This document shows positions 1-8,406 of a stretch of DNA of 64,000 bases, piece by piece. Position 1 is the first letter of the stretch, and every line of letters starts with the position of its first letter. A model generated the notes under the pieces. It was given only the letters and a program-made list of their open reading frames with translations, was not told the DNA's origin and searched no databases. The position numbers and the translations under genes are program-made. The stretch spans positions 1 through 64,000 of the forward strand of contig NZ_CYGY02000074.1 of assembly GCF_900007165.1 (NCBI RefSeq), written 5' to 3'. The DNA is from Paraburkholderia piptadeniae. GTDB taxonomy: Bacteria; Pseudomonadota; Gammaproteobacteria; Burkholderiales; Burkholderiaceae.

Positions 1-42
1 AGATTTTAGTGACTACATTATTGAGCCAATAAAAACGCCCTA

Positions 43-204
43 ATGGCGCCAGTGCCCAGCAATCACGCGGACTTGCGACCGCGTGATGACTACAAGAAAG
101 GGAGGAACTTCGGGCTAACCTGCGTGAAGCTCGCGGCGGAGATCGCGGCTGCCTGCGAGCGGCTTCGCAATGCGCAAAGGGAGAATGCGGCACAGGCCGC
201 TTAG
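43..204 (+). CDS. possible small hypothetical protein (53 aa)
   Basis: An ATG-started frame of 53 codons follows an in-frame stop at 22-24 and ends at TAG. The product would be hydrophilic and helix-prone, with a Lys/Arg patch near residues 18-21 (YKKGR) and an Ala/Glu/Arg-rich second half. I do not recognise it. No Shine-Dalgarno sequence precedes the ATG. It could be chance, or the remnant of a longer gene that begins outside the window. It reads towards the 3' end of msrA. Confidence 0.25.
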   Translation: MAPVPSNHADLRPRDDYKKGRNFGLTCVKLAAEIAAACERLRNAQRENAAQAA

Positions 205-290
205 CCGGGCAGCAAAAACGCAGCGCAGGCCACCTCGGGTCCGCGCTGCGCATGCATTGTCAAAGACGCGCGCCGTGGCGCGCTTAAGGA

Positions 291-842
291 TCAGGCGCCC
301 GCCTTGATCCGATGGGCAAACTTCTGGCGGAACTTCGCCACCTTCGGCGCGACGACGAACGCGCAATAGCCCTGATCCGGATGCTGCGCGAAATAGTTCT
401 GGTGATACGCCTCGGCGGGCCAGTAGTTGCCGTCGAGCGGCAGCACCTGCGTGACGATCTGGCCACCGTAGATGCCTTCCGCGCCGATCTCGCGGATCGC
501 CTGCAAGGCCGTCTCGCGCTGCATATCCGAGTGCGTGAAGATCACCGACCGGTACTGCGTGCCGACATCGTTGCCCTGGCGGTTGAGCTGCGTCGGATCG
601 TGGATCGCGAAGAAAATATCCAGAATCTCGCGATAGCTGATGCGCGCCGGATCGAACTCGACCTTGACGACTTCCGCGTGCCCCGTGTCGCCGTCGCACA
701 CCTGCTCGTACGACGGGCTTTCGACCTGCCCGCCTGCGTAGCCCGACTCCACCGACGTCACGCCATCGACGCCCAGAAACACCGCCTCAAGACACCAGAA
801 ACATCCGCCGCCCAGCGTGGCGGTCTCGACCGACTCACTCAT
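291..842 (-). CDS. msrA: peptide-methionine (S)-S-oxide reductase MsrA
   Basis: Reduces the S-epimer of methionine sulfoxide in proteins and free methionine, a cytosolic oxidative-damage repair enzyme. The 183-aa product has the diagnostic GCFWC motif at residues 13-17, with the catalytic Cys14. It also carries the family's DGDTGHAE stretch and a YHQNYF block near the C-terminus. Length fits the short MsrA class, and no MsrB domain is fused. It stands alone, transcribed divergently from the flavin reductase gene to its right. The start at 842 gives the usual MsrA N-terminus. Confidence 0.95.
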   Translation of the reverse strand: MSESVETATLGGGCFWCLEAVFLGVDGVTSVESGYAGGQVESPSYEQVCDGDTGHAEVVKVEFDPARISYREILDIFFAIHDPTQLNRQGNDVGTQYRSVIFTHSDMQRETALQAIREIGAEGIYGGQIVTQVLPLDGNYWPAEAYHQNYFAQHPDQGYCAFVVAPKVAKFRQKFAHRIKAGA

Positions 843-1196
843 GTTCGCTCCTTAGATTGGCTCGCCGCGCCGTCCGCCTCGACGCGCGGAACGTGCTGAC
901 TCGTCACAGTAACCTTGAAACCCGATGCTTCGTCGCATCCGGCTGGCGTGGCGATCGTGCGGCACCTCGCTTCTGTTCAACGCGTGCCGCCCGCACTATC
1001 CATACCATGCGCGATCCGTGGCATCAGGCGCAAGCCTTGCAGCTCGCGACGGCGGACTGCACTGCCACGCCGACCGTCTGCGGCGCCAGGCCCTCTGCGA
1101 TTGCAGTTAAAATTGGGACAATTCGCCGAATTTCTACATGACCTTCAAACCGATTTTCTCCATCTGGTCGCTTCATCAAGCGCTCCGTTCGCCGGA
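843..1196. other. divergent intergenic region msrA / flavin reductase
   Basis: About 350 bp without a convincing gene. It must hold the promoters of both flanking divergent genes. A short inverted repeat (AATTC-GCC-GAATT) lies near 1119-1131, upstream of the flavin reductase. Frames that run through here lack family resemblance, so I see nothing else. Confidence 0.4.
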
Positions 1197-1721
1197 ATGC
1201 CTCACGCGATGAAGCGCGCCGCCCCGCCCAATTTCGACGATGCCGCCTTTCGCCGCGCACTCGGCCAGTTCGCGACGGGCGTCACCGTCATCACGACGCG
1301 TGCGCCGTCCGGCGCGCTGATCGGCATTACGGCCAGTTCGTTCAATTCCGTCTCGCTGACGCCGCCGCTCGTGCTGTGGAGCCTCGCGACGCGCTCGGCA
1401 TCGATGCCCGTGTTCCAGGCGAACAGTCATTATGTCGTCAATGTGCTGGCCGCGTCGCAACTCGATTTGTGCAAACGCTTCGCGACCGTCAAGGGCGACC
1501 GGTTCGAAGGCGTCTCGCATGCGGCGGGCAACACGGGCATGCCGGTGCTCGACGGCGCGCTCGCATGGTTCGAATGCCATAACCGCAGCCGCTACCAGGA
1601 AGGCGATCACGTCATTTTCGTCGGCGAAGTCGAGCGCTGCGGCGTCCACGAAAGCGCGGGCCAGGTCCAGCCGCTCGTGTTCCAGAACGGCGATTTTCAT
1701 GGACTGAAGCCGCTGGGCTGA
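1197..1721 (+). CDS. flavin reductase family protein (FMN-binding split barrel)
   Basis: A 174-aa protein of the flavin reductase-like domain family (DIM6/NTAB, HpaC-like). These proteins reduce FMN or FAD with NAD(P)H, often to feed a two-component monooxygenase. The block GVTVITT...ITASSFNSVSLTPPLV is the typical N-terminal FMN-binding region, and ECHNRSRYQEGDHVIFVGEVE is the usual C-terminal part. The frame is open further upstream to 915, but homology begins just after the ATG at 1197; 1209 is an alternative. No monooxygenase gene lies next to it, so its partner is unknown. It may be a general flavin reductase. Confidence 0.85.
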   Translation: MPHAMKRAAPPNFDDAAFRRALGQFATGVTVITTRAPSGALIGITASSFNSVSLTPPLVLWSLATRSASMPVFQANSHYVVNVLAASQLDLCKRFATVKGDRFEGVSHAAGNTGMPVLDGALAWFECHNRSRYQEGDHVIFVGEVERCGVHESAGQVQPLVFQNGDFHGLKPLG

Positions 1722-1801
1722 CGGCTTGCTTCATTTCAGCGGCGGCGCGAGAAAGAAAGACTTCGCAGGTTTTCCGCGCGGAGTTTCCGCCGCCTGCGCC
1801 G

Positions 1802-2305
1802 CTATCCGTTCGATTGCACCTTCGCGCCCGTCACCAGCGACACCGGGACGCCCGAATCCTCCTTGAGCGTCTGCAGCACGATGTTCGAGCGGATGTCCAT
1901 CACGCCCGGCGCCTTGTAGAGCCGGCCGAGCACGAAATCGGAATAGTGCTTGAGATTGTGGGCGAGCACCCGCAGCAGATAGTGCGTCTCCCCCGTCACG
2001 ACGAACGCGCCGACCACTTCCGGCCAGTCGCGCAGCGCTTCGGCGAAGCGCTCGTGCCAGTTTTCCTGGTCGTTGCGCATCGATACCTGCACGAACGCTT
2101 CCAGTTCGAAGCCGAGCACTTCGCGGTTCAGACACGCGCGATAGCGCTCGATCACGCCCTGCTCTTCGAGCAGGCGCAAACGGCGCAGACACGCCGACGG
2201 CGAAAGCGAGATTCGCTCCGCCAGATCGAGATTGCTGATTCGTCCTTCGTGCTGCAGCACCGTCAAGATACGGCAATCGGTGGCGTCGAGTGAGATCGCG
2301 TTCAT
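1802..2305 (-). CDS. Lrp/AsnC family transcriptional regulator, KynR-like
   Basis: The 167-aa protein has an N-terminal winged helix-turn-helix (residues about 8-50, with SNLDLAERISLSPSACLRRL). A C-terminal RAM ligand-binding and oligomerisation domain follows (VVGAFVVTGETHYLLRV). It is divergent from kynB across a 132-bp gap. In Pseudomonas an Lrp-type regulator in this position, KynR, activates the kynurenine operon in response to kynurenine. The same role is inferred here from position and family; no ligand residue was checked. Confidence 0.88.
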   Translation of the reverse strand: MNAISLDATDCRILTVLQHEGRISNLDLAERISLSPSACLRRLRLLEEQGVIERYRACLNREVLGFELEAFVQVSMRNDQENWHERFAEALRDWPEVVGAFVVTGETHYLLRVLAHNLKHYSDFVLGRLYKAPGVMDIRSNIVLQTLKEDSGVPVSLVTGAKVQSNG

Positions 2306-2437
2306 TTTCGGTCTCCCTTTCCCGTTTGCCTCAAATTATGTTCCAAAGGGGTCGAAATAAACAGTTTTTTTAGCAAGCACATTTCACTTCATGCCGCCTA
2401 TCATCCAAGGATGGACGTACAACGACATGACAGACGC
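2306..2437. promoter_or_regulatory. kynR-kynB divergent promoter region
   Basis: The 132-bp gap between the Lrp-type regulator and kynB must hold both promoters and any KynR binding sites. It includes an AT-rich patch around 2355-2375 that contrasts with its surroundings. I could not define an operator with confidence. Confidence 0.4.
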
Positions 2438-3070
2438 ATGGAGACACTTTGGGATATCACGCCCGCCGTCGATACGGCGACGCCCGTCTGGCCGGGCGAC
2501 ACGCCCGTCGGCATCGAGCGCGTGTGGCGGATCGAGGCAGGTTCGCCCGTCAACGTAGCGCGGCTGACGATCTCGCCGCACACGGGCGCGCACACTGACG
2601 CGCCGCTTCACTACGACGCCCAAGGCGCGGCGATCGGCGTGGTGCCGCTCGATGCGTATCTGGGCTGCTGCCGCGTGATTCATTGCATCGGCGCGAAGCC
2701 GCTGGTGACGCCGGAGCACGTCGCCGCGTCGCTCGACGGCGTACCGCCGCGCGTGCTGCTGCGCACCTATCGCGCGGCGCCAACGACAGCCTGGGACAGC
2801 GACTTCTGCGCCGTTGCGCCCGACACGATCGATCTGCTCGCGGCGCACGGCGTGAAGCTGATCGGCATCGACACGCCGTCACTCGATCCGCAGGAGTCGA
2901 AGACGATGGACGCGCACGGCCGCATTCGCGCACACCGGATGGCGATTCTCGAAGGCATCGTTCTCGACGCCGTGGAACCGGGCGACTACGAACTGATCGC
3001 GCTGCCGCTCAAGCTCACGACGCTCGATGCGAGCCCGGTACGCGCCGTGCTGCGAGCATTGCCAGGGTAA
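2438..3070 (+). CDS. kynB: kynurenine formamidase (arylformamidase) KynB
   Basis: Hydrolyses N-formylkynurenine to kynurenine and formate, the second step of tryptophan breakdown. The 210-aa product belongs to the cyclase family. Its metal-binding signature HxGxHxD is at H48, G50, H52 and D54 (sequence SPHTGAHTDAPLH). The conserved GIDTPSLDPQ block follows in the C-terminal half. An upstream in-frame ATG at 2411 would add nine residues, but the start at 2438 matches the family N-terminus (ETLWDIT) and length. It is the first gene of kynB-kynU-kynA. Confidence 0.95.
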   Translation: METLWDITPAVDTATPVWPGDTPVGIERVWRIEAGSPVNVARLTISPHTGAHTDAPLHYDAQGAAIGVVPLDAYLGCCRVIHCIGAKPLVTPEHVAASLDGVPPRVLLRTYRAAPTTAWDSDFCAVAPDTIDLLAAHGVKLIGIDTPSLDPQESKTMDAHGRIRAHRMAILEGIVLDAVEPGDYELIALPLKLTTLDASPVRAVLRALPG

Positions 3071-3140
3071 CGACAAGCCCGACGGTAACTTACGGCCTTG
3101 CGCCTCGACACACTCTCTCGATTAACCCAACCGAACCATC

Positions 3141-4391
3141 ATGAATCAACGTGACGAAGCACTCGCGCTCGACGCAGCCGATCCGCTCGCGCCCTTGCGC
3201 GACCAGTTCGCGCTCGCGCCGGGCGTCATCTACCTGGACGGCAATTCGCTCGGCGTGCCGCCCGCCGCAGCCGCGCAGCGCGCGCAGACGGTGATCGACG
3301 CCGAATGGACGCAAGGCCTCATTCGCAGCTGGAACACGGCCGGCTGGTTCTCGCTGCCGCGACGCCTCGGCAACAAGCTCGCGCCGCTGATCGGCGCGGC
3401 GCACAACGAAGTCGTCGTCACCGATACCATTTCGATCAACCTGTTCAAGGTGCTGTCGGCGGCACTGAGCTTGCAGGACACGCGCGATCCGAAGCGACGC
3501 GTGATCGTGTCGGAGCGCTCGAATTTCCCGACCGATCTATACATCGCGCAAGGGCTGATCAAACAGCTGGATCGCGGCTATGAACTGCGCCTCGTCGACG
3601 ATCCGTCGGAGCTGCACGCAGCGATCACCGACGATGTCGCCGTCGTGATGATCACGCACGTCAACTACCGCACGGGCTACATGCACGACATGGCCGCGCT
3701 CACGCAACTGATCCATCAGCAGGGCGCGCTCGCGCTGTGGGATCTCGCGCACTCGGCGGGCGCCGTGCCCGTCGATCTGAACGGTGTCGGCGCGGATTGC
3801 GCCGTCGGCTGCACGTACAAGTACCTGAACGGCGGTCCGGGCTCGCCCGCGTTCGCGTGGGTGCCGCATCGTCATCAGAGCGACTTCGAGCAGCCGCTGT
3901 CGGGCTGGTGGGGTCATCGCGCGCCGTTCGCGATGGACCCGACCTTTGCCGCCGACGATGGCATCGGCCGGTTCCTGTGCGGCACGCAGCCGATGGTGTC
4001 GATGGCGCTCGTCGAATGCGGGCTCGACGTATTCCTGCAAACCGACATGCAGGCGATCCGCAAGAAGTCGCTCGCGCTGACCGATCTCTTCATCAAGCTG
4101 GTCGAAACGCGCTGCAAAGAGTTTCCGCTCAAGCTCGTGACGCCGCGCGCGCATTCGCAGCGCGGCTCGCATGCGAGCTTCGAGCATCCGCACGGCTATG
4201 AAGTGATGCAGGCGCTGATCGCGCGCGGCGTGATCGGCGATTATCGCGAGCCGCATGTGCTGCGTTTCGGTTTTACGCCGCTGTACACGCGCTATGTCGA
4301 TGTGTGGGATGCCGTCGAGCATCTGCGCCACGTGCTTGCGCACGAGACCTGGCGCGCGCCCGATTTTGCCGCGCGCGGCGCCGTGACCTAA
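3141..4391 (+). CDS. kynU: kynureninase KynU
   Basis: A PLP-dependent enzyme that cleaves L-kynurenine to anthranilate and alanine. The 416-aa length is typical. The Schiff-base lysine is Lys227 in GCTYKYLNGGPGSPAF, and the upstream LWDLAHSAGA stretch carries the cofactor-binding aspartate. The N-terminal YLDGNSLG motif is the usual substrate loop of kynureninases. It lies 70 bp after kynB and 9 bp before kynA, so co-transcription is likely. Output of the operon is anthranilate, whose further degradation is not encoded in this window. Confidence 0.96.
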   Translation: MNQRDEALALDAADPLAPLRDQFALAPGVIYLDGNSLGVPPAAAAQRAQTVIDAEWTQGLIRSWNTAGWFSLPRRLGNKLAPLIGAAHNEVVVTDTISINLFKVLSAALSLQDTRDPKRRVIVSERSNFPTDLYIAQGLIKQLDRGYELRLVDDPSELHAAITDDVAVVMITHVNYRTGYMHDMAALTQLIHQQGALALWDLAHSAGAVPVDLNGVGADCAVGCTYKYLNGGPGSPAFAWVPHRHQSDFEQPLSGWWGHRAPFAMDPTFAADDGIGRFLCGTQPMVSMALVECGLDVFLQTDMQAIRKKSLALTDLFIKLVETRCKEFPLKLVTPRAHSQRGSHASFEHPHGYEVMQALIARGVIGDYREPHVLRFGFTPLYTRYVDVWDAVEHLRHVLAHETWRAPDFAARGAVT

Positions 4392-4400
4392 GGAACGACG

Positions 4401-5345
4401 ATGACCGATCACATGAAGATGATGGAAGAGAAGCCCGCGCAAGGCTGTCCGTTCGGACACGGCGGCACGCAGACGCCGCACTCCGATCACACCGGGCACG
4501 CGTCGCACATGGCCGCCGACGAAGACAAAGGCTGGCACGACGCGCAGCTCGATTTCTCGAAGTCGATGAGCTATGGCGACTATCTGTCGCTCGGCTCGAT
4601 CCTGCATGCGCAGCATCCGCTTTCGCCCGATCACAACGAGATGCTGTTCATCATCCAGCATCAGACGAGCGAGCTGTGGATGAAGCTCGCGCTCTACGAA
4701 CTGCGCGCGGCGCTCGCGTGTGTGCATCGCGATGAATTGCCACCCGCGTTCAAGATGCTTGCGCGCGTGTCGCGGATTCTCGAGCAGCTCGTGCAGGCCT
4801 GGAACGTGCTGTCGACGATGACGCCTTCCGAATACACGTCGATGCGGCCGTTCCTCGGCAGCTCGTCGGGGTTTCAGTCGTATCAGTATCGCGAGCTGGA
4901 GTTCATGCTCGGCAACAAGAACGAGCAGATGCTGAAGCCCCATGCGCATCACCCGGATATCCATGCCGAAGTGAAAGCGGCACTCGAAGCGCCTTCGTTT
5001 TACGACGAAGTGATCCGTCTGCTTGCAAGGCGCGGCTTCGCGATCGATCCGTCGCGGCTCGAACGCGACTGGACACAGCCGACGCGGCACGATCCTTCAG
5101 TCGAAGCGGCATGGCTAGAGGTGTATCGCAATCCGTCGCAGCATTGGGAGCTGTACGAGATGGCGGAAGAACTCGTCGATCTTGAGGATGCCTTTCGGCA
5201 GTGGCGGTTTCGGCATGTGACTACTGTCGAGCGGATCATCGGGTTCAAGCAGGGTACGGGCGGGACGAGCGGTGCGCCTTATCTGCGCAAGATGCTGGAT
5301 GTGGTGCTGTTTCCCGAGTTGTGGCACGTGCGGACTGTTTTGTGA
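4401..5345 (+). CDS. kynA: tryptophan 2,3-dioxygenase KynA
   Basis: A haem enzyme that opens the indole ring of L-tryptophan to N-formylkynurenine, the first step of the pathway. The 314-aa protein has the active-site block FIIQHQTSELW, with the distal histidine at about H87. The haem-ligand region is RHVTTVERIIGFKQGTGGTSG, with His272 as the probable proximal ligand. Residues about 15-40 form a His/Gly-rich N-terminal extension (GCPFGHGG...HTGHASH) that is variable in the family and not needed for catalysis. An AAGGA ribosome site precedes the ATG. Confidence 0.96.
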   Translation: MTDHMKMMEEKPAQGCPFGHGGTQTPHSDHTGHASHMAADEDKGWHDAQLDFSKSMSYGDYLSLGSILHAQHPLSPDHNEMLFIIQHQTSELWMKLALYELRAALACVHRDELPPAFKMLARVSRILEQLVQAWNVLSTMTPSEYTSMRPFLGSSSGFQSYQYRELEFMLGNKNEQMLKPHAHHPDIHAEVKAALEAPSFYDEVIRLLARRGFAIDPSRLERDWTQPTRHDPSVEAAWLEVYRNPSQHWELYEMAEELVDLEDAFRQWRFRHVTTVERIIGFKQGTGGTSGAPYLRKMLDVVLFPELWHVRTVL

Positions 5346-5387
5346 TTTTGTTTGCAACGGCTTTTGTTTTGGTGTTTTTGCCTTTGC

Positions 5388-5609
5388 GCTGGCATCCGCG
5401 TATGCGCCTCGCGGCGCGGGTGTTGCCCCTGTGCGGGGCGGCACCTACTCTTCTTTGCCGCGGCAAAGAAGAGTAGGCAGAAGAAAGCCGCTCACACCGC
5501 CAGTGCTTGACGTTTACCCACGGGCTCTCAACTTCCCCACGCTTCACACGGCAGCGTACTCGCCCATGTGCGTTGCCAACGCACTACTTAAGCGCCTCAC
5601 CTGCCTCAT
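5388..5609 (+). repeat. left copy of a ~220-bp dispersed intergenic repeat
   Basis: This segment is matched in inverted orientation by 5813-6033. The best-conserved part, 5402-5532, agrees with the reverse complement of 5890-6020 at 128 of 131 positions. The remainder is more diverged but alignable. A perfect 34-bp palindrome sits inside. Its six-frame translations give protein-like peptides (such as GVAPVRGGTYSSLPRQRRVG) that I recall as recurrent spurious ORFs in Paraburkholderia. I read it as a non-coding repeat family, not a gene. Confidence 0.85.
5444..5477. repeat. 34-bp perfect palindrome in the left repeat copy
   Basis: A self-complementary sequence made of CCTACTCTTCTTTGCCG and its exact reverse complement, with no spacer. 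The same 34 bp recur at 5945-5978. It lies about 100 bp after the kynA stop and could act as an RNA hairpin ending the kyn transcript. It lacks the T-run of a classical Rho-independent terminator. Confidence 0.85.
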
Positions 5610-5812
5610 ACCCCTGCGTCGCGGTCAGCGACATCAAATATCCCCGCGCCCCTTTGCGGCAAACTGTGTGTAGGCCTTCGCGCCGCACAGGAAACTCTCA
5701 CTACGCGATGCGTCTACAAGTGCGGGCGGTGTCCCGTACAACACAGCAACCGACATTCACTACCGACATGCGGCGCAGAAACGTTCAATACCCTTAGCCG
5801 TGCCACACGTGC
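5610..5812. other. spacer between inverted repeat copies
   Basis: About 200 bp with no supported gene, lying between the two repeat arms. I see no transposase fragment, no target duplication and no further palindrome of note. Confidence 0.4.
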
Positions 5813-6033
5813 ATGAAGTGGGTGAGGCGTTTAGCCGGAGCGTTGGCAACGAACACAAGCCAGCACGCTATCGCGCGAACTATGGGGACGTTAAGAGCCC
5901 GTGGGTAAACGTCAAGCACTGGCGGTGCGAGCGGCTTTCTTCTGCCTACTCTTCTTTGCCGCGGCAAAGAAGAGTAGGTGCCGCCCCGCACAGGGGCAAC
6001 ACCTGCGCCGCGAGGCGCATCGCGGATGCCAGC
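5813..6033 (-). repeat. right copy of the dispersed intergenic repeat (inverted)
   Basis: Reverse-complement partner of 5388-5609, ending only 20 bp beyond the stop of the DCXR-like SDR gene, which is transcribed leftwards towards it. The two copies therefore sit at the ends of two convergent transcription units (kynA rightward, SDR leftward). Each has the same side of the element facing its upstream gene. Confidence 0.85.
5945..5978. repeat. 34-bp perfect palindrome in the right repeat copy
   Basis: Identical to the palindrome at 5444-5477. It lies about 75 bp beyond the SDR stop codon on the minus strand, so it may fold in the 3' end of that seven-gene transcript. Confidence 0.85.
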
Positions 6034-6052
6034 GAAACCGGCGAAAAACCAT

Positions 6053-6793
6053 TCACGTCGCCGTATACCCACCATCAATCGGCAACGCCACACCGCTGAT
6101 CATCGAAGCCGCGTCGCTCAGCAAAAACAAAATCGGCTCGGCCACTTCACGCGGCTGCGCGAAACGCTTCAACGGAATCGCCTGCAATGCGGGCTCACGT
6201 TTCGCCGGTTCGCTCCACGCCTTCACCGCCATCGGCGTCAACGTCACGGTCGGATTCACGCTGTTCACGCGTATGCCGTGCGGTCCGAGCTCGACGCACA
6301 GCACGCGCGTGATCGCATCCATCGCCGCCTTCGACGCACAATAGCTCAGATGATCGTCGAGCCCGACGAGGGCCGCCTGGCTCGACACGTTGACGATGCT
6401 GCCCGCCCGCTTCGCATCGATCATCGCGCGCGCCACATGCCGCGCGACCAGCGCCGCGCCGCGAGCATTCACGTTCATCACGCTGTCGAAGCTCGCCGCC
6501 GTCGTCTCGACGGCCGGTTCGAGCACTGTCGTGCCCGCGCAATTCACAAGACCGTCGAAGACGACATCAAGCGACCCGAGCGCGTCATCGATAGCCCCTT
6601 CATCGCCAACATCCAAAACCAGGGGCTCGCAGCCCGTCTCCTCCGCGAGCTTCGCAAGCTCGTTAACGTTGCGCGCGGCCGCGACGACTTGCGCGCCGCT
6701 TGCGCACAGCCGCTCGACGGTCACACGGCCGATGCCGCTCGATGCGCCCGTCACGAGGAACGAGCGTCCGAAAAAATCGAAGGTCGCGTTCAT
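6053..6793 (-). CDS. SDR family oxidoreductase, DCXR / L-xylulose reductase-like
   Basis: A 246-aa short-chain dehydrogenase. The cofactor motif TGASSGIG spans residues 15-22, and the catalytic residues are Ser137/138, Tyr151 and Lys155 (SYCASK). The segments VNVSSQ, CVELGPHGIRVNSVNPTV and PIDGGY resemble animal dicarbonyl/L-xylulose reductase and bacterial D-threitol dehydrogenases. It probably interconverts a polyol and a ketose with NAD(P). The ATG at 6793 overlaps the stop of the FGGY kinase by 4 bp, which decides the start. It is the last gene of a leftward operon that begins at 14207. The exact substrate cannot be told from sequence. Confidence 0.85.
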   Translation of the reverse strand: MNATFDFFGRSFLVTGASSGIGRVTVERLCASGAQVVAAARNVNELAKLAEETGCEPLVLDVGDEGAIDDALGSLDVVFDGLVNCAGTTVLEPAVETTAASFDSVMNVNARGAALVARHVARAMIDAKRAGSIVNVSSQAALVGLDDHLSYCASKAAMDAITRVLCVELGPHGIRVNSVNPTVTLTPMAVKAWSEPAKREPALQAIPLKRFAQPREVAEPILFLLSDAASMISGVALPIDGGYTAT

Positions 6794-8334
6794 TTCGCTT
6801 GCAGCCGATCCATGACGGGCTTCAGTGCCGGATACAGATCCGTGTAAATGGAAAAGCGCTCCGCGTACAGGGCCTGGCGCGCAGGATCGGGCTTCACGCG
6901 CTCGACGAGCCTGACCCAGCCGCCGCGCGCCGTCTCCTGCGAGATCAGCTTCACGCCGTACGCGGCCAGCAGCGCCGCGCCCAGCGGCGCTTCCACCTCC
7001 TGCTCGATCGTATGGACGGGAAAGCCGGTGACGTCCGCGATGATCGACATCCACAGGTCCGAATGCGCCGCGCCCCCGACGACGATCAGCTTGTCGTCGA
7101 GCGACTTCGCGCCCTTGCGCCCCGCGACGATGTTGTGTTGCAACGCGAACGCGACGCCTTCAAGCACCGCGCGATACAGATGCGCGCGCGTGTGATAAAG
7201 ACTCAGGCCGACGAACGCGCCGCTCGCTTTCGCGTCCCACACGGGGCTGCGCTCGCCCATCAGATACGGCAGGAACATCACGCCGTCCGAGCCCGCTGGT
7301 ATGTGTGCCGCGTCTTCTTCGAGCAGCTGATGCGGATCGCCGTCCGGTATCGCTTTCGCCGCTTCGACTTCCGCTTGACAGAACTGCTCGCGATACCACG
7401 TCACCGATGCGCCCGCCGTAATCGCGCCGCCGAACACATAGATGTCGTGTTGGCCGTTGAACACATGCGGCATGCTGACGAGACCGTGCCGCGCATCGAC
7501 GCTCTGGTTGATATAGCCCCAGCACATGCTCGTGCCGATCATCGCGACATGCTGGCCCGCGCGCGTGACGCCCGCCGCGTAGGTCGCCATTGCCGCATCG
7601 ACGCCGCCCGCGACGATAGCCGTGCCCGCTTCGAGTCCGAGCTGCTCCGTCCATTGGGACAGCAGGCCGCCCACCACCTCCGACGATTCGACGAGATGCT
7701 CGGGCATCATCGTCGCGGGAATGCCGAGCATGTCGAGCGCTTCGTCGGACCAGTCGCGCTTCTCGATGTCGTACACGCCACCGATGTTGCCCGCCGAACT
7801 GTGATCGACGGCCACTTCGCCTGTCAGCAGATAGATCACGTACGCGTTCGGCGGCAAGAAGAAGCGCGTATTGGCCCACACGTTCGGCTCGTTCTCGCGC
7901 AGCCACAGCATCTTCGTATAGCCGTAATAGCTGTCGACGCCATTGCCCGTGATCGCATGGAGGCGGTCGAGATCGACGTTGTTGCGCACCCACTCGACTT
8001 GAGCCGTCGCGCGCCGGTCCATCCAGATCAGGCACGGATACAACGGTTTCATTTCGCTATCGACGGGAATACCGGAGCCGCCATACAGGCTGCTCACGCA
8101 CACGGCCTTGATCGCGTTCGACGCGACGCCCGCCTCGCGCGCTTTCGCGACACAGCGCGCAATGCATTCGACGACGGCCTTCATCCACACCGTCGGCCAT
8201 TGCTCGGCCCACAACGGCTTCGGCGTATCCGGGTGATAGCTGCTCGAATGCTGCGCGACGATTGCGCCGTTCTCGTCGACGAGCACGGCCTTCGTGCTCT
8301 GCGTGCCAATATCGACGCCGATGACGTAATTCAT
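6790..8334 (-). CDS. FGGY family carbohydrate kinase (xylulokinase-like)
   Basis: A 514-aa cytosolic sugar kinase. The N-terminal phosphate-binding motif is GVDIGTQSTKAVLVD. The middle holds WMDRRA and GGVDAAMATYAAG, and the C-terminal ATP-binding domain has VVGGAAHSDLWMSIIADVTG. It should phosphorylate a ketose or polyol produced by the neighbouring dehydrogenases and imported by the ribose-type ABC system. It differs clearly from the xylulokinase at 16416, lacking GLSGQMHG and having SSLYGGSG at the equivalent place. The substrate is probably not simply D-xylulose. It overlaps the SDR gene by 4 bp. Confidence 0.88.
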   Translation of the reverse strand: MNYVIGVDIGTQSTKAVLVDENGAIVAQHSSSYHPDTPKPLWAEQWPTVWMKAVVECIARCVAKAREAGVASNAIKAVCVSSLYGGSGIPVDSEMKPLYPCLIWMDRRATAQVEWVRNNVDLDRLHAITGNGVDSYYGYTKMLWLRENEPNVWANTRFFLPPNAYVIYLLTGEVAVDHSSAGNIGGVYDIEKRDWSDEALDMLGIPATMMPEHLVESSEVVGGLLSQWTEQLGLEAGTAIVAGGVDAAMATYAAGVTRAGQHVAMIGTSMCWGYINQSVDARHGLVSMPHVFNGQHDIYVFGGAITAGASVTWYREQFCQAEVEAAKAIPDGDPHQLLEEDAAHIPAGSDGVMFLPYLMGERSPVWDAKASGAFVGLSLYHTRAHLYRAVLEGVAFALQHNIVAGRKGAKSLDDKLIVVGGAAHSDLWMSIIADVTGFPVHTIEQEVEAPLGAALLAAYGVKLISQETARGGWVRLVERVKPDPARQALYAERFSIYTDLYPALKPVMDRLQAK

Positions 8335-8406
8335 AGTGTCTCCGTGTGCGCGTCCTTGCGACGCGCACTGTCTGTTTTCCTTCGGAATGACGGATCAGGC
8401 ACGGGA

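Noticed and set aside
5272..5673. Protein-like frames across the repeat copies, and a matching frame at 5794-6093
   Set aside because: The two translations resemble each other only because the DNA repeat is duplicated. They run through a perfect palindrome and start inside kynA or non-coding sequence.
6053..7054. Extended SDR frame reaching into the kinase gene
   Set aside because: The SDR fold begins at the ATG at 6793, and the upstream part is the shadow of the FGGY kinase coding sequence.
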